Shown: positions 18,855-27,629, counted from the stretch's first letter. The stretch is 33,567 nt of DNA from Dehalococcoidia bacterium (GCA_009693005.1 SHYC01000004.1:1-33567); one strand, 5' to 3'. Program-made: numbers and translations. Notes: a model not told the origin generated them from the letters alone.

Positions 18855-20591
18855 ATGCAGCATCAATTTAATAGAACAAGGTTTTTCTATATATTACTTG
18901 GGCTATGCAGCCTTCTTATCGCGGCGGCCTGCGGTCCCTCGGCAACCCAAGCGCCGTCCGGCACGCAGGGTGGGGCGCAGCCGCCAACTACCTCCGACAA
19001 GCCCCAGAAGGGTGGAATATTGAAGCTGATGGGTGGCGGTTACGTCTCCTACGGCACCACCGACGCTCACAGAGCTTCCTTCGGCCCTCCCACGGGCTTC
19101 TCAGCCCAGTCTGTCAACCAGGTTGTCAAGCGCAACCTCATGTCCGGCAAATACGAGATCATTCCCGAGCTTGCTGAAAGCTGGACACAATCACCCGACG
19201 GCCTCACTTATACCTTCAAGCTCCAGAAGGGCGTCAAGTTCCAGAACCTGCCGCCTGTCAATGGTAGAGAGTTCACCTCAGACGACGTGGAGTACATGAT
19301 CAAGCGCATTAGCGCCGATCCGGCCATCGTCCTTGAGAAATGGACTCAGCTTTTCACCCGGCGCTCCGATTTCACCTCCATATCATCTATTGAGAAGCCG
19401 GACAAATACACGATTATCGTAAAGATGAAGCAGCCCGATGCTGTATTCATGCACAATTTGGCAACAATCGGCTCCATTATCGTTCCCAAAGAAATGATAG
19501 ATGAAAACCCGGACAAGCTAATACAGGACAAGATAATAGGCACTGGTCCCTTCATCTGTAAAGAGTATGTCCCCGATGTAAGGCACTACTGCGACCGCAA
19601 TCCTGACTACTGGAAGAAAGATGCGGATGGAGTACAGCTGCCTTACTTTGACAGACTGGAGAAGAACTTCTACAGCGGCGGGGATACTTCCGGTGCGGTT
19701 GCAGCCTTCCTCTCCAGCCAGACCGACGTGCTGGCAGGCTCTATCGCAAGCTTCTCTCTCACTGATGCAGACATTAAAACCGTGATGAACCAGATGAAAG
19801 ACAAGGCGTACATGATCGCCAACTCCGGCAGCAACTTCTCACATCTCAGAATCAATGCTACTCGGGCTCCGTTCAACAACGTCAAGATGCGTCAGGCAGT
19901 GAATCTTGCGATTGACCGCCAGCAAATAATAGACTCGACTGTTCCGGGAGGCGCGGAACTCAGCGGAATCGTCCCGCCCGCTCTGTCGGATGGCGGCGCA
20001 CAGACAGGAGACGAGCTTATGAAGCTTCCCGGCTACAGACCGCAGAAAGACCAGGACATCGCTGAGGCAAAGAAGCTGGTGAAGGATGCAGGCTTCGAGG
20101 GCGTCACTATAGAGATGAACACCTCGGGTGGCACAGCAACTAGCGCCGACCAGGCTTCCCTTGTTAAGCAGCAGCTAGCCAAAATAGGGATTACAGTAAA
20201 CATAAAACTGACTGCCAACTATCAGGACCATCTTAATGAGATGCTGGCAGACAAATTCCAGTTGACTTGGACTGGGCATGGGGCTTCTCCTGACTTTGAT
20301 GAATACATATATAAGCATCTCCACTCCAAGGGCGCGAGGAACTATTACAAGTTTTCCGATCCCAAGTGGGACCAGTTGGCTGATAAGCAGAGATTCGCAG
20401 CCAACCTTGAAGAGCGCAAGAAAGCCGTCAAAGAAGCTGTTGCGTATCACGAAGAGATTGTTCCCAATGTCATCTTGTATGCAAGCTTGAACCAGAGCAT
20501 ATACCGGAACTACACCCACGGCTGGGGAAAGCCGGTGCAACCTTATGACGGTTTGACCTCTTTTGACGAGTACTGGATGGAGAAGCGCTAG
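18855..20591 (+). CDS. ABC transporter substrate-binding lipoprotein, SBP_bac_5, paralog 3
   Basis: Lipobox LLIAAACG; ELAESWTQSPDGLTYTFKLQKGVKFQNLPPVNGREFTSDDVEYMIKR. Confidence 0.95.
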   Translation: MQHQFNRTRFFYILLGLCSLLIAAACGPSATQAPSGTQGGAQPPTTSDKPQKGGILKLMGGGYVSYGTTDAHRASFGPPTGFSAQSVNQVVKRNLMSGKYEIIPELAESWTQSPDGLTYTFKLQKGVKFQNLPPVNGREFTSDDVEYMIKRISADPAIVLEKWTQLFTRRSDFTSISSIEKPDKYTIIVKMKQPDAVFMHNLATIGSIIVPKEMIDENPDKLIQDKIIGTGPFICKEYVPDVRHYCDRNPDYWKKDADGVQLPYFDRLEKNFYSGGDTSGAVAAFLSSQTDVLAGSIASFSLTDADIKTVMNQMKDKAYMIANSGSNFSHLRINATRAPFNNVKMRQAVNLAIDRQQIIDSTVPGGAELSGIVPPALSDGGAQTGDELMKLPGYRPQKDQDIAEAKKLVKDAGFEGVTIEMNTSGGTATSADQASLVKQQLAKIGITVNIKLTANYQDHLNEMLADKFQLTWTGHGASPDFDEYIYKHLHSKGARNYYKFSDPKWDQLADKQRFAANLEERKKAVKEAVAYHEEIVPNVILYASLNQSIYRNYTHGWGKPVQPYDGLTSFDEYWMEKR

Positions 20592-20628
20592 GACAAAGGC
20601 TTGTAACAACGTAGAGTACAATCTACTA

Positions 20629-20658
20629 TTGACATCGACCTGAAATTTGGAGTATAAC
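20629..20658 (+). promoter_or_regulatory. Sigma70-type promoter upstream of SBP paralog 4
   Basis: TTGACA (20629-20634) - 18 nt - TATAAC (20653-20658). Confidence 0.7.
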
Positions 20659-20680
20659 CTAACCACCGACTAATAAAACC

Positions 20681-20716
20681 TAACTTCTCCCTTACCAAAT
20701 AGTAAGGGAGAAGTTA
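20681..20716 (+). promoter_or_regulatory. Perfect 15-bp stem-loop in 5' leader of SBP paralog 4
   Basis: TAACTTCTCCCTTAC-CAAATA-GTAAGGGAGAAGTTA; no downstream T-tract on + strand. Confidence 0.7.
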
Positions 20717-20774
20717 TAAGCTGAACATGGAGTTCCGCTCAGGAGGAAAGGGAGAAGTGTTAATAACGTAGTGC

Positions 20775-20812
20775 TGAGTAGGCTAACTGTTAGGCCGCAG
20801 CTAGCCTACTCA
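20775..20812. repeat. 11-bp perfect inverted repeat in leader of SBP paralog 4
   Basis: TGAGTAGGCTA-N16-TAGCCTACTCA. Confidence 0.6.
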
Positions 20813-20938
20813 TGTGCGTTAGTCTCTCTTAAGCCCGTAGATATCATCAAGTAAACATCGTTTAACCGTTGAATTTTCCTAGAGTTGCTATTGAGACTAT
20901 AAAAGGGGACCTGCTGTAGAGAATAGGAGGGGATGTTA

Positions 20939-22693
20939 ATGTTCCAGACTTGTAGTGAGCCTGGCCGAACTAAAGGAAAAGCTGCCCTGGTATGGGCATA
21001 TCTCGCTGCAAGCGCTCTGCTGCTGGCAGCCTGCGGTCCATCGGCAACACAAACACCATCCGGAACCCAAAGTGAACAGCCACCACAGGCTCAAGGACAG
21101 CCGCAGCGTGGTGGAGCATTCCGCGTTATGGTTTCGGGATATGTGTCCTACGGAACAGTAGACGCTCACCGCGCCTCATTTAGCCCACCGGTCGGTTTCG
21201 CCGGCCAATCCGTTAATCAGATTGTCAAACGCAACCTCAATTCCGGCAAGTATGATATCATTCCAGACCTGGCAGAAAGCTGGCAGGTCTCTCCGGACGG
21301 GCTTACCTACACTTTCAAGCTCCACAAAGGCGTCAAGTTCCAGAACGTCCCTCCGGTCAACGGCAGAGAGTTCACCTCAGACGACGTGGAGTATATGATA
21401 AAGCGCATCAGCGCAGACCCATCGATAGTGCTCGACAAATGGAAGGACCTGTTCACCAGGCGCAGTGATTTTACCAGCGTCGCCAGCATCGAGAAGCCGG
21501 ACAAGTACACCGTAGTAGTTAGGATGAAGCAGCCTGATGCAGTCTTCATGCATAACATGGCCACTATCGGCACGATCATCGTGCCCAAAGAGATGATAGA
21601 TGAAAACCCGGACAGGCTTATCCAGGACAAGATCATAGGCACCGGTCCTTTTATCTGTAAGGAATATGTGCCGGACGTCAGACAGTACTGCGACCGCAAT
21701 CCGGACTACTGGAAGAAGGATGAAAATGGCACTCAACTACCCTATCTGGACAGGCTGGAGAAGAATTTCTATAGCGGGGGCGATACTTCTGGGGCCATTG
21801 CTGCCTTCCTGGCGGGCCAGATCGAAGCGCTGGCTGGTCAAGGTGGTGGTCCACCGTCCCTAACCGATGCAGACATAACTACGATAACGAAGCAGATGGG
21901 CGATAAGGCCTACTTGATCACCAGTTCCGGTGGAAATTTCGGACATATCAGGATCAACGCCAAGCGTCCGCCTTTCGACAATGTAAAGATGAGAAGGGCC
22001 GTTTATCTGGCAATAGACCGGCAGCAGATCATCGATTCGACCAATCGGGGTGGCGCGGAGATCAGCGCCCTTATTCCGCCAGCCCTCGCAGGAGGCGGTG
22101 CGCAGTCGGTGGATGACTTGTTGAAGCTGCCGGGCTATCGCCAGCCCAAGGACCAGGATATCGCCGAGGCCAAGAGGCTGGTCAAGGAGGCCGGTTACGA
22201 TGGAGCCACGATAGATATGAACACATCGGGCAGCACAGCAGTAATCGCAGATCTGGCAGCCCTTATTAAGGAGCAGCTAGGCAAAGCAGGTATAAATGTC
22301 AACGTAAAGCTGACAGCTAACTATCAGGACCATCTGAACGAGATGCTGGCCGACAAGTTTAACCTTACTTACACGGGCCATGGCGCCTCCCCTGACCCTG
22401 ACGAGTATATCTACAAGCACTTCGCTACCAAAGGAGCCAGGAACTACTACAAGTTCTCTGACCCCAAGTGGGACCAGCTCGCTGAGAAGCAGAGGGCTGC
22501 GGTTACTGACGAGGAGCGCAAAAAGGCGGTGCAGGAGGCTGTAGCGTACCACGCTGAAGTGGCGCCCTCTGTTCCCTTGTCTGCCACCTACAATCAGTTC
22601 TTTTACCGTTCTTACACTCACGGTTTTGGCAAGCCAGTGCAGAACGTTGATGGCAGCGCCTACTTCGATGTCTACTGGATGGACAAGCGCTAG
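20939..22693 (+). CDS. ABC transporter substrate-binding lipoprotein, SBP_bac_5, paralog 4
   Basis: Lipobox ALLLAACG; DLAESWQVSPDGLTYTFKLHKGVKFQNVPPVNGREFTSDDVEYM; ATG 20939 sits better behind AGGAGGG than ATG 20933. Confidence 0.95.
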   Translation: MFQTCSEPGRTKGKAALVWAYLAASALLLAACGPSATQTPSGTQSEQPPQAQGQPQRGGAFRVMVSGYVSYGTVDAHRASFSPPVGFAGQSVNQIVKRNLNSGKYDIIPDLAESWQVSPDGLTYTFKLHKGVKFQNVPPVNGREFTSDDVEYMIKRISADPSIVLDKWKDLFTRRSDFTSVASIEKPDKYTVVVRMKQPDAVFMHNMATIGTIIVPKEMIDENPDRLIQDKIIGTGPFICKEYVPDVRQYCDRNPDYWKKDENGTQLPYLDRLEKNFYSGGDTSGAIAAFLAGQIEALAGQGGGPPSLTDADITTITKQMGDKAYLITSSGGNFGHIRINAKRPPFDNVKMRRAVYLAIDRQQIIDSTNRGGAEISALIPPALAGGGAQSVDDLLKLPGYRQPKDQDIAEAKRLVKEAGYDGATIDMNTSGSTAVIADLAALIKEQLGKAGINVNVKLTANYQDHLNEMLADKFNLTYTGHGASPDPDEYIYKHFATKGARNYYKFSDPKWDQLAEKQRAAVTDEERKKAVQEAVAYHAEVAPSVPLSATYNQFFYRSYTHGFGKPVQNVDGSAYFDVYWMDKR

Positions 22694-22770
22694 GAGCAAA
22701 GGTCCACCAAGATGGAAGGCAGACTATCGCCTACCGCCGGGAAGACTAAATCTACAGTAAGGAGGTATAT

Positions 22771-23718
22771 ATGACGAGGTTTATCGTACGCAGACTATTA
22801 ATGCTCATTCCGGTGCTTTTAGGTGTCAGCCTCCTTATATTCACGCTGATGCGGGTTGTGCCCACAGACGTAGCAGCAATGATGCTGGGGGAGAACGTAT
22901 CTACAGAGACCCTGGCCAGCCTTCGGAAGGACCTTGGACTGGACAAACCGATCCCGCTCCAATATTTCGAATGGATCAGCAACGTCGTGAGGGGTGACCT
23001 GGGGCGCTCTATCTGGTTGCCAGACAAAACGGTGACCGAACGACTTTTGCAGCGCTTGCCAGTTACCTTTGAGCTGGCCCTAATAGCCACCTCGGTGGGC
23101 ATAATATCCGGCATATCCTTTGGTGTGCTGGCAGCAGTCCGCCAGGATACCTGGGTGGACAATGTGGCGCGGGCCGTAGGCATCATTGGCCTGGCGGCTC
23201 CGAGCTTCTGGATAGCTACGATAGTAATTCTCTTTCCAGCTATTTTCTGGGGCTGGTCTATTCCAGCAGCCTACGTGGATCTTACGGAGAACCCGGGCAA
23301 CCATCTAATGAAGATCGTGCCGGCGGCGTTGGTATTGGGCTTTTCACTTACCGCTACCGTAATGCGTTATAGCCGTACCACCCTGCTTGAGGTGCTGCGT
23401 CAAGACTATGTAAGGACCGCACGCGCGAAGGGTCTGACCGAAAGAGTTGTCATTTACCGCCATGCGTTGAAAAACGCTCTGATACCTGTGGTAACCATAT
23501 CCGGCCAGGCGTTCGCGAGGCAGCTCGGCGGTACCGTGATCATAGAGACAGTGTTCAATATCCCTGGCGTTGGCCTTCTCATGATAGGCGCAATAACCGC
23601 CAGGGACTATAACATGGTCCAGGGGGGAATTCTAATCCTGGCCCTCTTCCTCGCTTTCTCTAACCTTGTAGTGGACGTACTATACGCTGTATTGGATCCG
23701 CGGATACGCTACAGCTAG
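22771..23718 (+). CDS. ABC transporter permease, DppB/OppB-like
   Basis: MTRFIVRRLLMLIPVLLGVSLLIFTLMRVVPTD...DYVRTARAKGLTERVVIYRHALKNALIPVVT; GGAGG at correct spacing. Confidence 0.96.
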   Translation: MTRFIVRRLLMLIPVLLGVSLLIFTLMRVVPTDVAAMMLGENVSTETLASLRKDLGLDKPIPLQYFEWISNVVRGDLGRSIWLPDKTVTERLLQRLPVTFELALIATSVGIISGISFGVLAAVRQDTWVDNVARAVGIIGLAAPSFWIATIVILFPAIFWGWSIPAAYVDLTENPGNHLMKIVPAALVLGFSLTATVMRYSRTTLLEVLRQDYVRTARAKGLTERVVIYRHALKNALIPVVTISGQAFARQLGGTVIIETVFNIPGVGLLMIGAITARDYNMVQGGILILALFLAFSNLVVDVLYAVLDPRIRYS

Positions 23719-23772
23719 GCCAATAATGTTTTTGGACACCGACAGAATACGATTAGAGGGGGGGTATTTATA

Positions 23773-24681
23773 ATGAGTGCACAAGGACCAATAAGCCACA
23801 CAGCAGGAGAAATTGCGGTGGTGCTGCGGCCTAAGCAGCCTGCGATAATCCAATTCATGAAGCGTCTGATGCACAAGCCGCTCGGCTTCATATCATTCCT
23901 AATCATCCTCGGAGTAGTATTCTGTGCCCTCTTCGCGGATATCGTAGCGCCCTACGATCCGGACTTGACGGACCGGACTGCTACTCTGGTCGCTCCTAAT
24001 GTGGCGCATCCTCTGGGTACTGATCCGCTCGGAAGGGATGTTCTCAGCCGTATCATCTACGGGGCAAGAATATCCCTGTTTATTGGTATTCTGGCAACCG
24101 GCACTAACGTCATCCTGGGGGCGACCATAGGCATGATCGCCGGTTACTACGGTGGTAGGCTAGGCATGATAATCATGCGATGTATGGACGTTGTCATGGC
24201 CATTCCTCTCATTATCCTGGCGATTGTGATGGTAGGGATTTTGGGGCCATCCACCAAGAATGTGATCTTGGCCATCATTGTGGTGGGCACGCCATCCGTG
24301 GCCAGAGTAACCGAGGGCATAGTGCTTTCGGTGAGCAAGAACGTCTATGTGGACGGGGGCAAAGCTATCGGCGCCACGGACTTCAGAATCCTTTTCCGCT
24401 ATATCCTGCCAAACATATTGCATGTCACGATGGTGCAATTCTCCATCGGTATGGGCTTCAATATTCTCACTGAGTCCAGCTTGAGCTTCCTGGGGCTAGG
24501 CTCTCCACCGCCGACTCCCACATGGGGCCAGATGCTGAGCGGCAGCGGAAGAAGATACTTCGCCCTGGCGCCTTGGCTAGCAATATGGCCGGGGTTGGCA
24601 ATAACCCTGGTAGTCTACTCATACAACATGCTCGGCGACGCTTTGAGAGACCTGCTGGACCCAAGAATGCGAGGCTCGTAA
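23773..24681 (+). CDS. ABC transporter permease, DppC/OppC-like
   Basis: HPLGTDPLGRDVLSRIIYGARISLFIG...LTESSLSFLGLGSPPPTPTWGQML. Confidence 0.96.
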   Translation: MSAQGPISHTAGEIAVVLRPKQPAIIQFMKRLMHKPLGFISFLIILGVVFCALFADIVAPYDPDLTDRTATLVAPNVAHPLGTDPLGRDVLSRIIYGARISLFIGILATGTNVILGATIGMIAGYYGGRLGMIIMRCMDVVMAIPLIILAIVMVGILGPSTKNVILAIIVVGTPSVARVTEGIVLSVSKNVYVDGGKAIGATDFRILFRYILPNILHVTMVQFSIGMGFNILTESSLSFLGLGSPPPTPTWGQMLSGSGRRYFALAPWLAIWPGLAITLVVYSYNMLGDALRDLLDPRMRGS

Positions 24682-24766
24682 AAAGCGCGCTTCTACGTGA
24701 TACTTCGATTGCACAGGGTGAGCGGTTGGAACCTAATCGTCCGCTCCTGGTGATACCGCCTGGCCT

Positions 24767-24794
24767 GTAGGGGCGCAAGGGCTTGCGCCCCTAC
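24767..24794. repeat. Perfect 13-bp palindromic hairpin, REP-like
   Basis: GTAGGGGCGCAAG-GG-CTTGCGCCCCTAC between dppC-like and DLH genes; no T-tract. Confidence 0.65.
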
Positions 24795-24972
24795 TAATGT
24801 TCAAACCGTGGTTGCCAAGACATGAAACAGGCGCTGCTGCGCGTCATATCCGCCGGCCTAAATGCCGGGACCTCAGACTACCGTCCAGGTCAGCCGTTCA
24901 CCGCGGCGGTATTACCCGATGATCTGAAACTATGCGCGGCTAAAAAGTAAAGAACTCGAGATGTGAGATTAT

Positions 24973-25680
24973 ATGCCATCCGCACACGAAAACGTCGCAG
25001 TTGACGGCAGCAGCATGACTACGTACGTGAGCACACCAGAGGGCGAGGGACCTTTCCCAGCTGTCGTTGTAATACAGCATGCCAGCGGTGTAGACGACTT
25101 CATTCGCAGCTTCGTAGACAGGCTGGCGAACGAGGGCTACGTGGCCGCAGCCCCAAATCTCTATCATCGTGAGGAACCTGGAACAGCGGATGACGCTATG
25201 GGCCGTATGGGCAGGCTGAGGGACTCGAACATCGTCAAAGACGTCAACGCATGCGTCCGGCATCTGGGCGCACAGAGCAACGTCCGATCGGATAGGGTGG
25301 GCATCACCGGATTCTGCATGGGAGGACGGGTTGCATACCTCATGCCCTCGATGAACACAGCGCTAAAAGCCTCGGTGGTCTTTTACGGCGGCAACACCAC
25401 GGAGCGCTGGGGAGAGTCGCCGGCGCCCTTCGAGCTCACCTCAAAGATCAGCTGTCCGATAATGGGGCTCTTCGGCGATGAAGACGGGAACCCATCGCCG
25501 GCGGATGTCAAAAGGATAGAAGTGGAGCTTACAAAGCACGGGGTGACCCACGAGTTCCACTCCTATTCCGGCGCCGGCCACGGCTTCATGGGCACCGGAC
25601 GACCCTCATACAGAGAGGGCGCCGCAACCACTGCCTGGGCCAAAACCCTGGGGTGGTTCCAAAAATATCTGAAAAGCTGA
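24973..25680 (+). CDS. Dienelactone hydrolase family protein
   Basis: GPFPAVVVIQHASGVDDFIRSFVDRLANEGYVAAAPNLYHR...GITGFCMGGRVAYL...GAGHGF. Confidence 0.92.
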   Translation: MPSAHENVAVDGSSMTTYVSTPEGEGPFPAVVVIQHASGVDDFIRSFVDRLANEGYVAAAPNLYHREEPGTADDAMGRMGRLRDSNIVKDVNACVRHLGAQSNVRSDRVGITGFCMGGRVAYLMPSMNTALKASVVFYGGNTTERWGESPAPFELTSKISCPIMGLFGDEDGNPSPADVKRIEVELTKHGVTHEFHSYSGAGHGFMGTGRPSYREGAATTAWAKTLGWFQKYLKS

Positions 25681-25698
25681 CAAGTCAGGTATTATCTA

Positions 25699-25998
25699 AT
25701 GACGGAGGCACACAAGCATAACGGCCCGACTTTCAAGCTGGTAGTCATCCGGCAAAAAGACCGGGTCGTAGGTAAAGACATCGAACTGGCGCTAACAACA
25801 AGAGTCGGAGAGGACAGCGTATTGCGCCTCTCCGACTCTGGCTTCTTGGTACACACACAACTTGAGCCAATGGAGATCAGGGACTGGCTAAAAAGCCACT
25901 TCTCAATGGAAGAGCAACTACTAGTGGTAGAGTTCGAGAGATGGTCCGGCTTCGGAGAGTCCGAAGCCTGGAAATGGCTGCTCTGGCGCGGCCACTAG
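25699..25998 (+). CDS. Hypothetical small protein (99 aa)
   Basis: Open frame shortly after the DLH gene; no recognised family; two perfect inverted repeats inside. Confidence 0.45.
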   Translation: MTEAHKHNGPTFKLVVIRQKDRVVGKDIELALTTRVGEDSVLRLSDSGFLVHTQLEPMEIRDWLKSHFSMEEQLLVVEFERWSGFGESEAWKWLLWRGH

Positions 25999-26067
25999 CA
26001 CTGGCTTGTCTTCCTGTGGTCTCCCAAGGCGACCGAAGACTCTGTGTGGCCGAAGAGGGAATTTATT

Positions 26068-26145
26068 TGGTAGCGCATAGGGGATTCGAACCCCTGATCT
26101 CCGCCTTGAGAGGGCGGCGTCCTGGGCCGCTAGACGAATGCGCCA
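26068..26145 (-). tRNA. tRNA-Glu (CTC), CCA encoded
   Basis: Minus strand TGGCGCATTCGTCTAGCGGCCCAGGACGCCGCCCTCTCAAGGCGGAGATCAGGGGTTCGAATCCCCTATGCGCTACCA; anticodon loop CTCTCAA, T-loop TTCGAAT. Confidence 0.93.
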
Positions 26146-26301
26146 CACGTATTATTTATAACACATATCCTAAGTTTTTGCATCGTTATTTAGTTAGACA
26201 AGCGTGATAAGCCTCCGCAGTAACTATTCCCGGAAATTCATATTCTGCTAACAGCCTCCGTTATTGACAGCTATGACTATCAGCAGTATGAGGAACCTTA
26301 G

Positions 26302-26748
26302 ATGCGTCTCGCAATTGGCAGCGATGAAAAGTGCAGCCTGACTGACGCCGTGGTGGAGTACCTGAAGAGTCTGGGCCACGAGCTGGACCTTTTAGGCCCG
26401 CTGGCCGGCGAACCACTGGCCTGGCCCGATGTCGCAATAAACGTCGCCCAGAGAATATCAGAAGGAAAGTGCGAGCAAGGAATTCTGTTCTGCTGGACTG
26501 GGACAGGGGTGAGCATCGCAGCCAACAAAGTGCCGGGCGTCAGGGCTGCGCTGTGTACCGATGCGGAAACGGCTCGAGGGGCTCGCAAGTGGAACGACGC
26601 CAACGTCCTCTGCATTGGGTTGCGCCTTATCTCGGAAACTGTGGCCAGGGAAGTCCTGGATGCCTGGTTCAGTGCTCATCCCGACCCGAGCGAGGCCGCA
26701 AATATTCAGAAGGTCCGTGAGCTGGATTTGGGGAAGCCGGGAAGCTAA
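26302..26748 (+). CDS. RpiB/LacA/LacB-family sugar-phosphate isomerase-like protein
   Basis: MRLAIGSDEKCSLTDAVVEYL...GILFCWTGTGVSIAANKVPGVRAALCTDAETARGARKWNDANVLCIGLR. Confidence 0.87.
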   Translation: MRLAIGSDEKCSLTDAVVEYLKSLGHELDLLGPLAGEPLAWPDVAINVAQRISEGKCEQGILFCWTGTGVSIAANKVPGVRAALCTDAETARGARKWNDANVLCIGLRLISETVAREVLDAWFSAHPDPSEAANIQKVRELDLGKPGS

Positions 26749-26828
26749 GTCTGAATGCGCCCGCAGGGAACCTTGCGCGGACAACGCAGCAGCGATTCTC
26801 GAGTCAATCACAGTCAACGGGGGGTTCT

Positions 26829-27554
26829 TTATTCCCGTTCCTGCCTGACCTCTCCAGGCTCACTTTCGTAGGACTGGTGCAGATGGACCGGCCGGGTGGC
26901 CGGTTGCATCCGCATGTTTAGCAGCTCGACGAGAACCGAGAACGCCATCGCGAAGTAGATATATCCCTTGTCCACGTGCCGTCCTGTTCCCTCTACCACC
27001 AGCATGACCCCGATGAGCAATAAGAATGAGAGCGCAAGGATCTTAATCGTTGGATGGCGCTCCACGAAGTCACTTAGGGCGCCGGCGGCGAACAGCATTA
27101 CTCCGACAGCGATCACAATCGCCGCGACCATTATTGGCAATTGATTAGACATGCCGACTGCCGTGATCACTGAATCGAGGGAGAACACCATATCCAGCAG
27201 TATTATCTGGATAATGATTGCACCGAAGGCTGCCGTGCGCCCCACAGTTCCCGACGTATGTTCACTGCCCTCCAGTCGCTCGTGTATCTCCATCGTAGCT
27301 TTGTATATCAGGAACAGGCCGCCACCAAGAAGGATCAGGTCTCGTCCGGACACGTCATGTCCAAATGCTGTTAAGATCGGTGCAGTGAGGCCCATGACCC
27401 AGGAGATGGTAAGCAAGAGAGCGATCCGCATTACCATTGCAAGGCTGAGGCCCACCGTCCGAGCCAAGTCTCTCTGTTCTTGGGGCAATCTAGCAGTCAT
27501 GATGGAAATGAAGATGATGTTGTCCAGCCCCAGGACAATCTCCATAACGGTCAA
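26829..27554 (-). CDS. TerC family integral membrane protein
   Basis: MEIVLGLDNIIFISI...IILLDMVFSLDSVITAVGMSNQLPIM; start codon uncertain (TTG 27554). Confidence 0.88.
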   Translation of the reverse strand: MTVMEIVLGLDNIIFISIMTARLPQEQRDLARTVGLSLAMVMRIALLLTISWVMGLTAPILTAFGHDVSGRDLILLGGGLFLIYKATMEIHERLEGSEHTSGTVGRTAAFGAIIIQIILLDMVFSLDSVITAVGMSNQLPIMVAAIVIAVGVMLFAAGALSDFVERHPTIKILALSFLLLIGVMLVVEGTGRHVDKGYIYFAMAFSVLVELLNMRMQPATRPVHLHQSYESEPGEVRQERE

Positions 27555-27629
27555 GGTTACAAGCGCCGCGAGAGCGTCAGCCGTGAATAAACTATCCCTT
27601 GAACCTCTATCCTGACCTAAGAGCAGATG

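Noticed and set aside
18688-19023. 111-aa ORF overlapping the leader and start of SBP paralog 3
   Set aside because: TTG start, low-complexity basic C-terminus that is an alternate frame of the SBP signal region; no family resemblance
20681-20716. Leader-4 hairpin as a Rho-independent terminator of SBP paralog 3
   Set aside because: Lies downstream of the next TTGACA/TATAAC promoter and has no T-tract on the + strand
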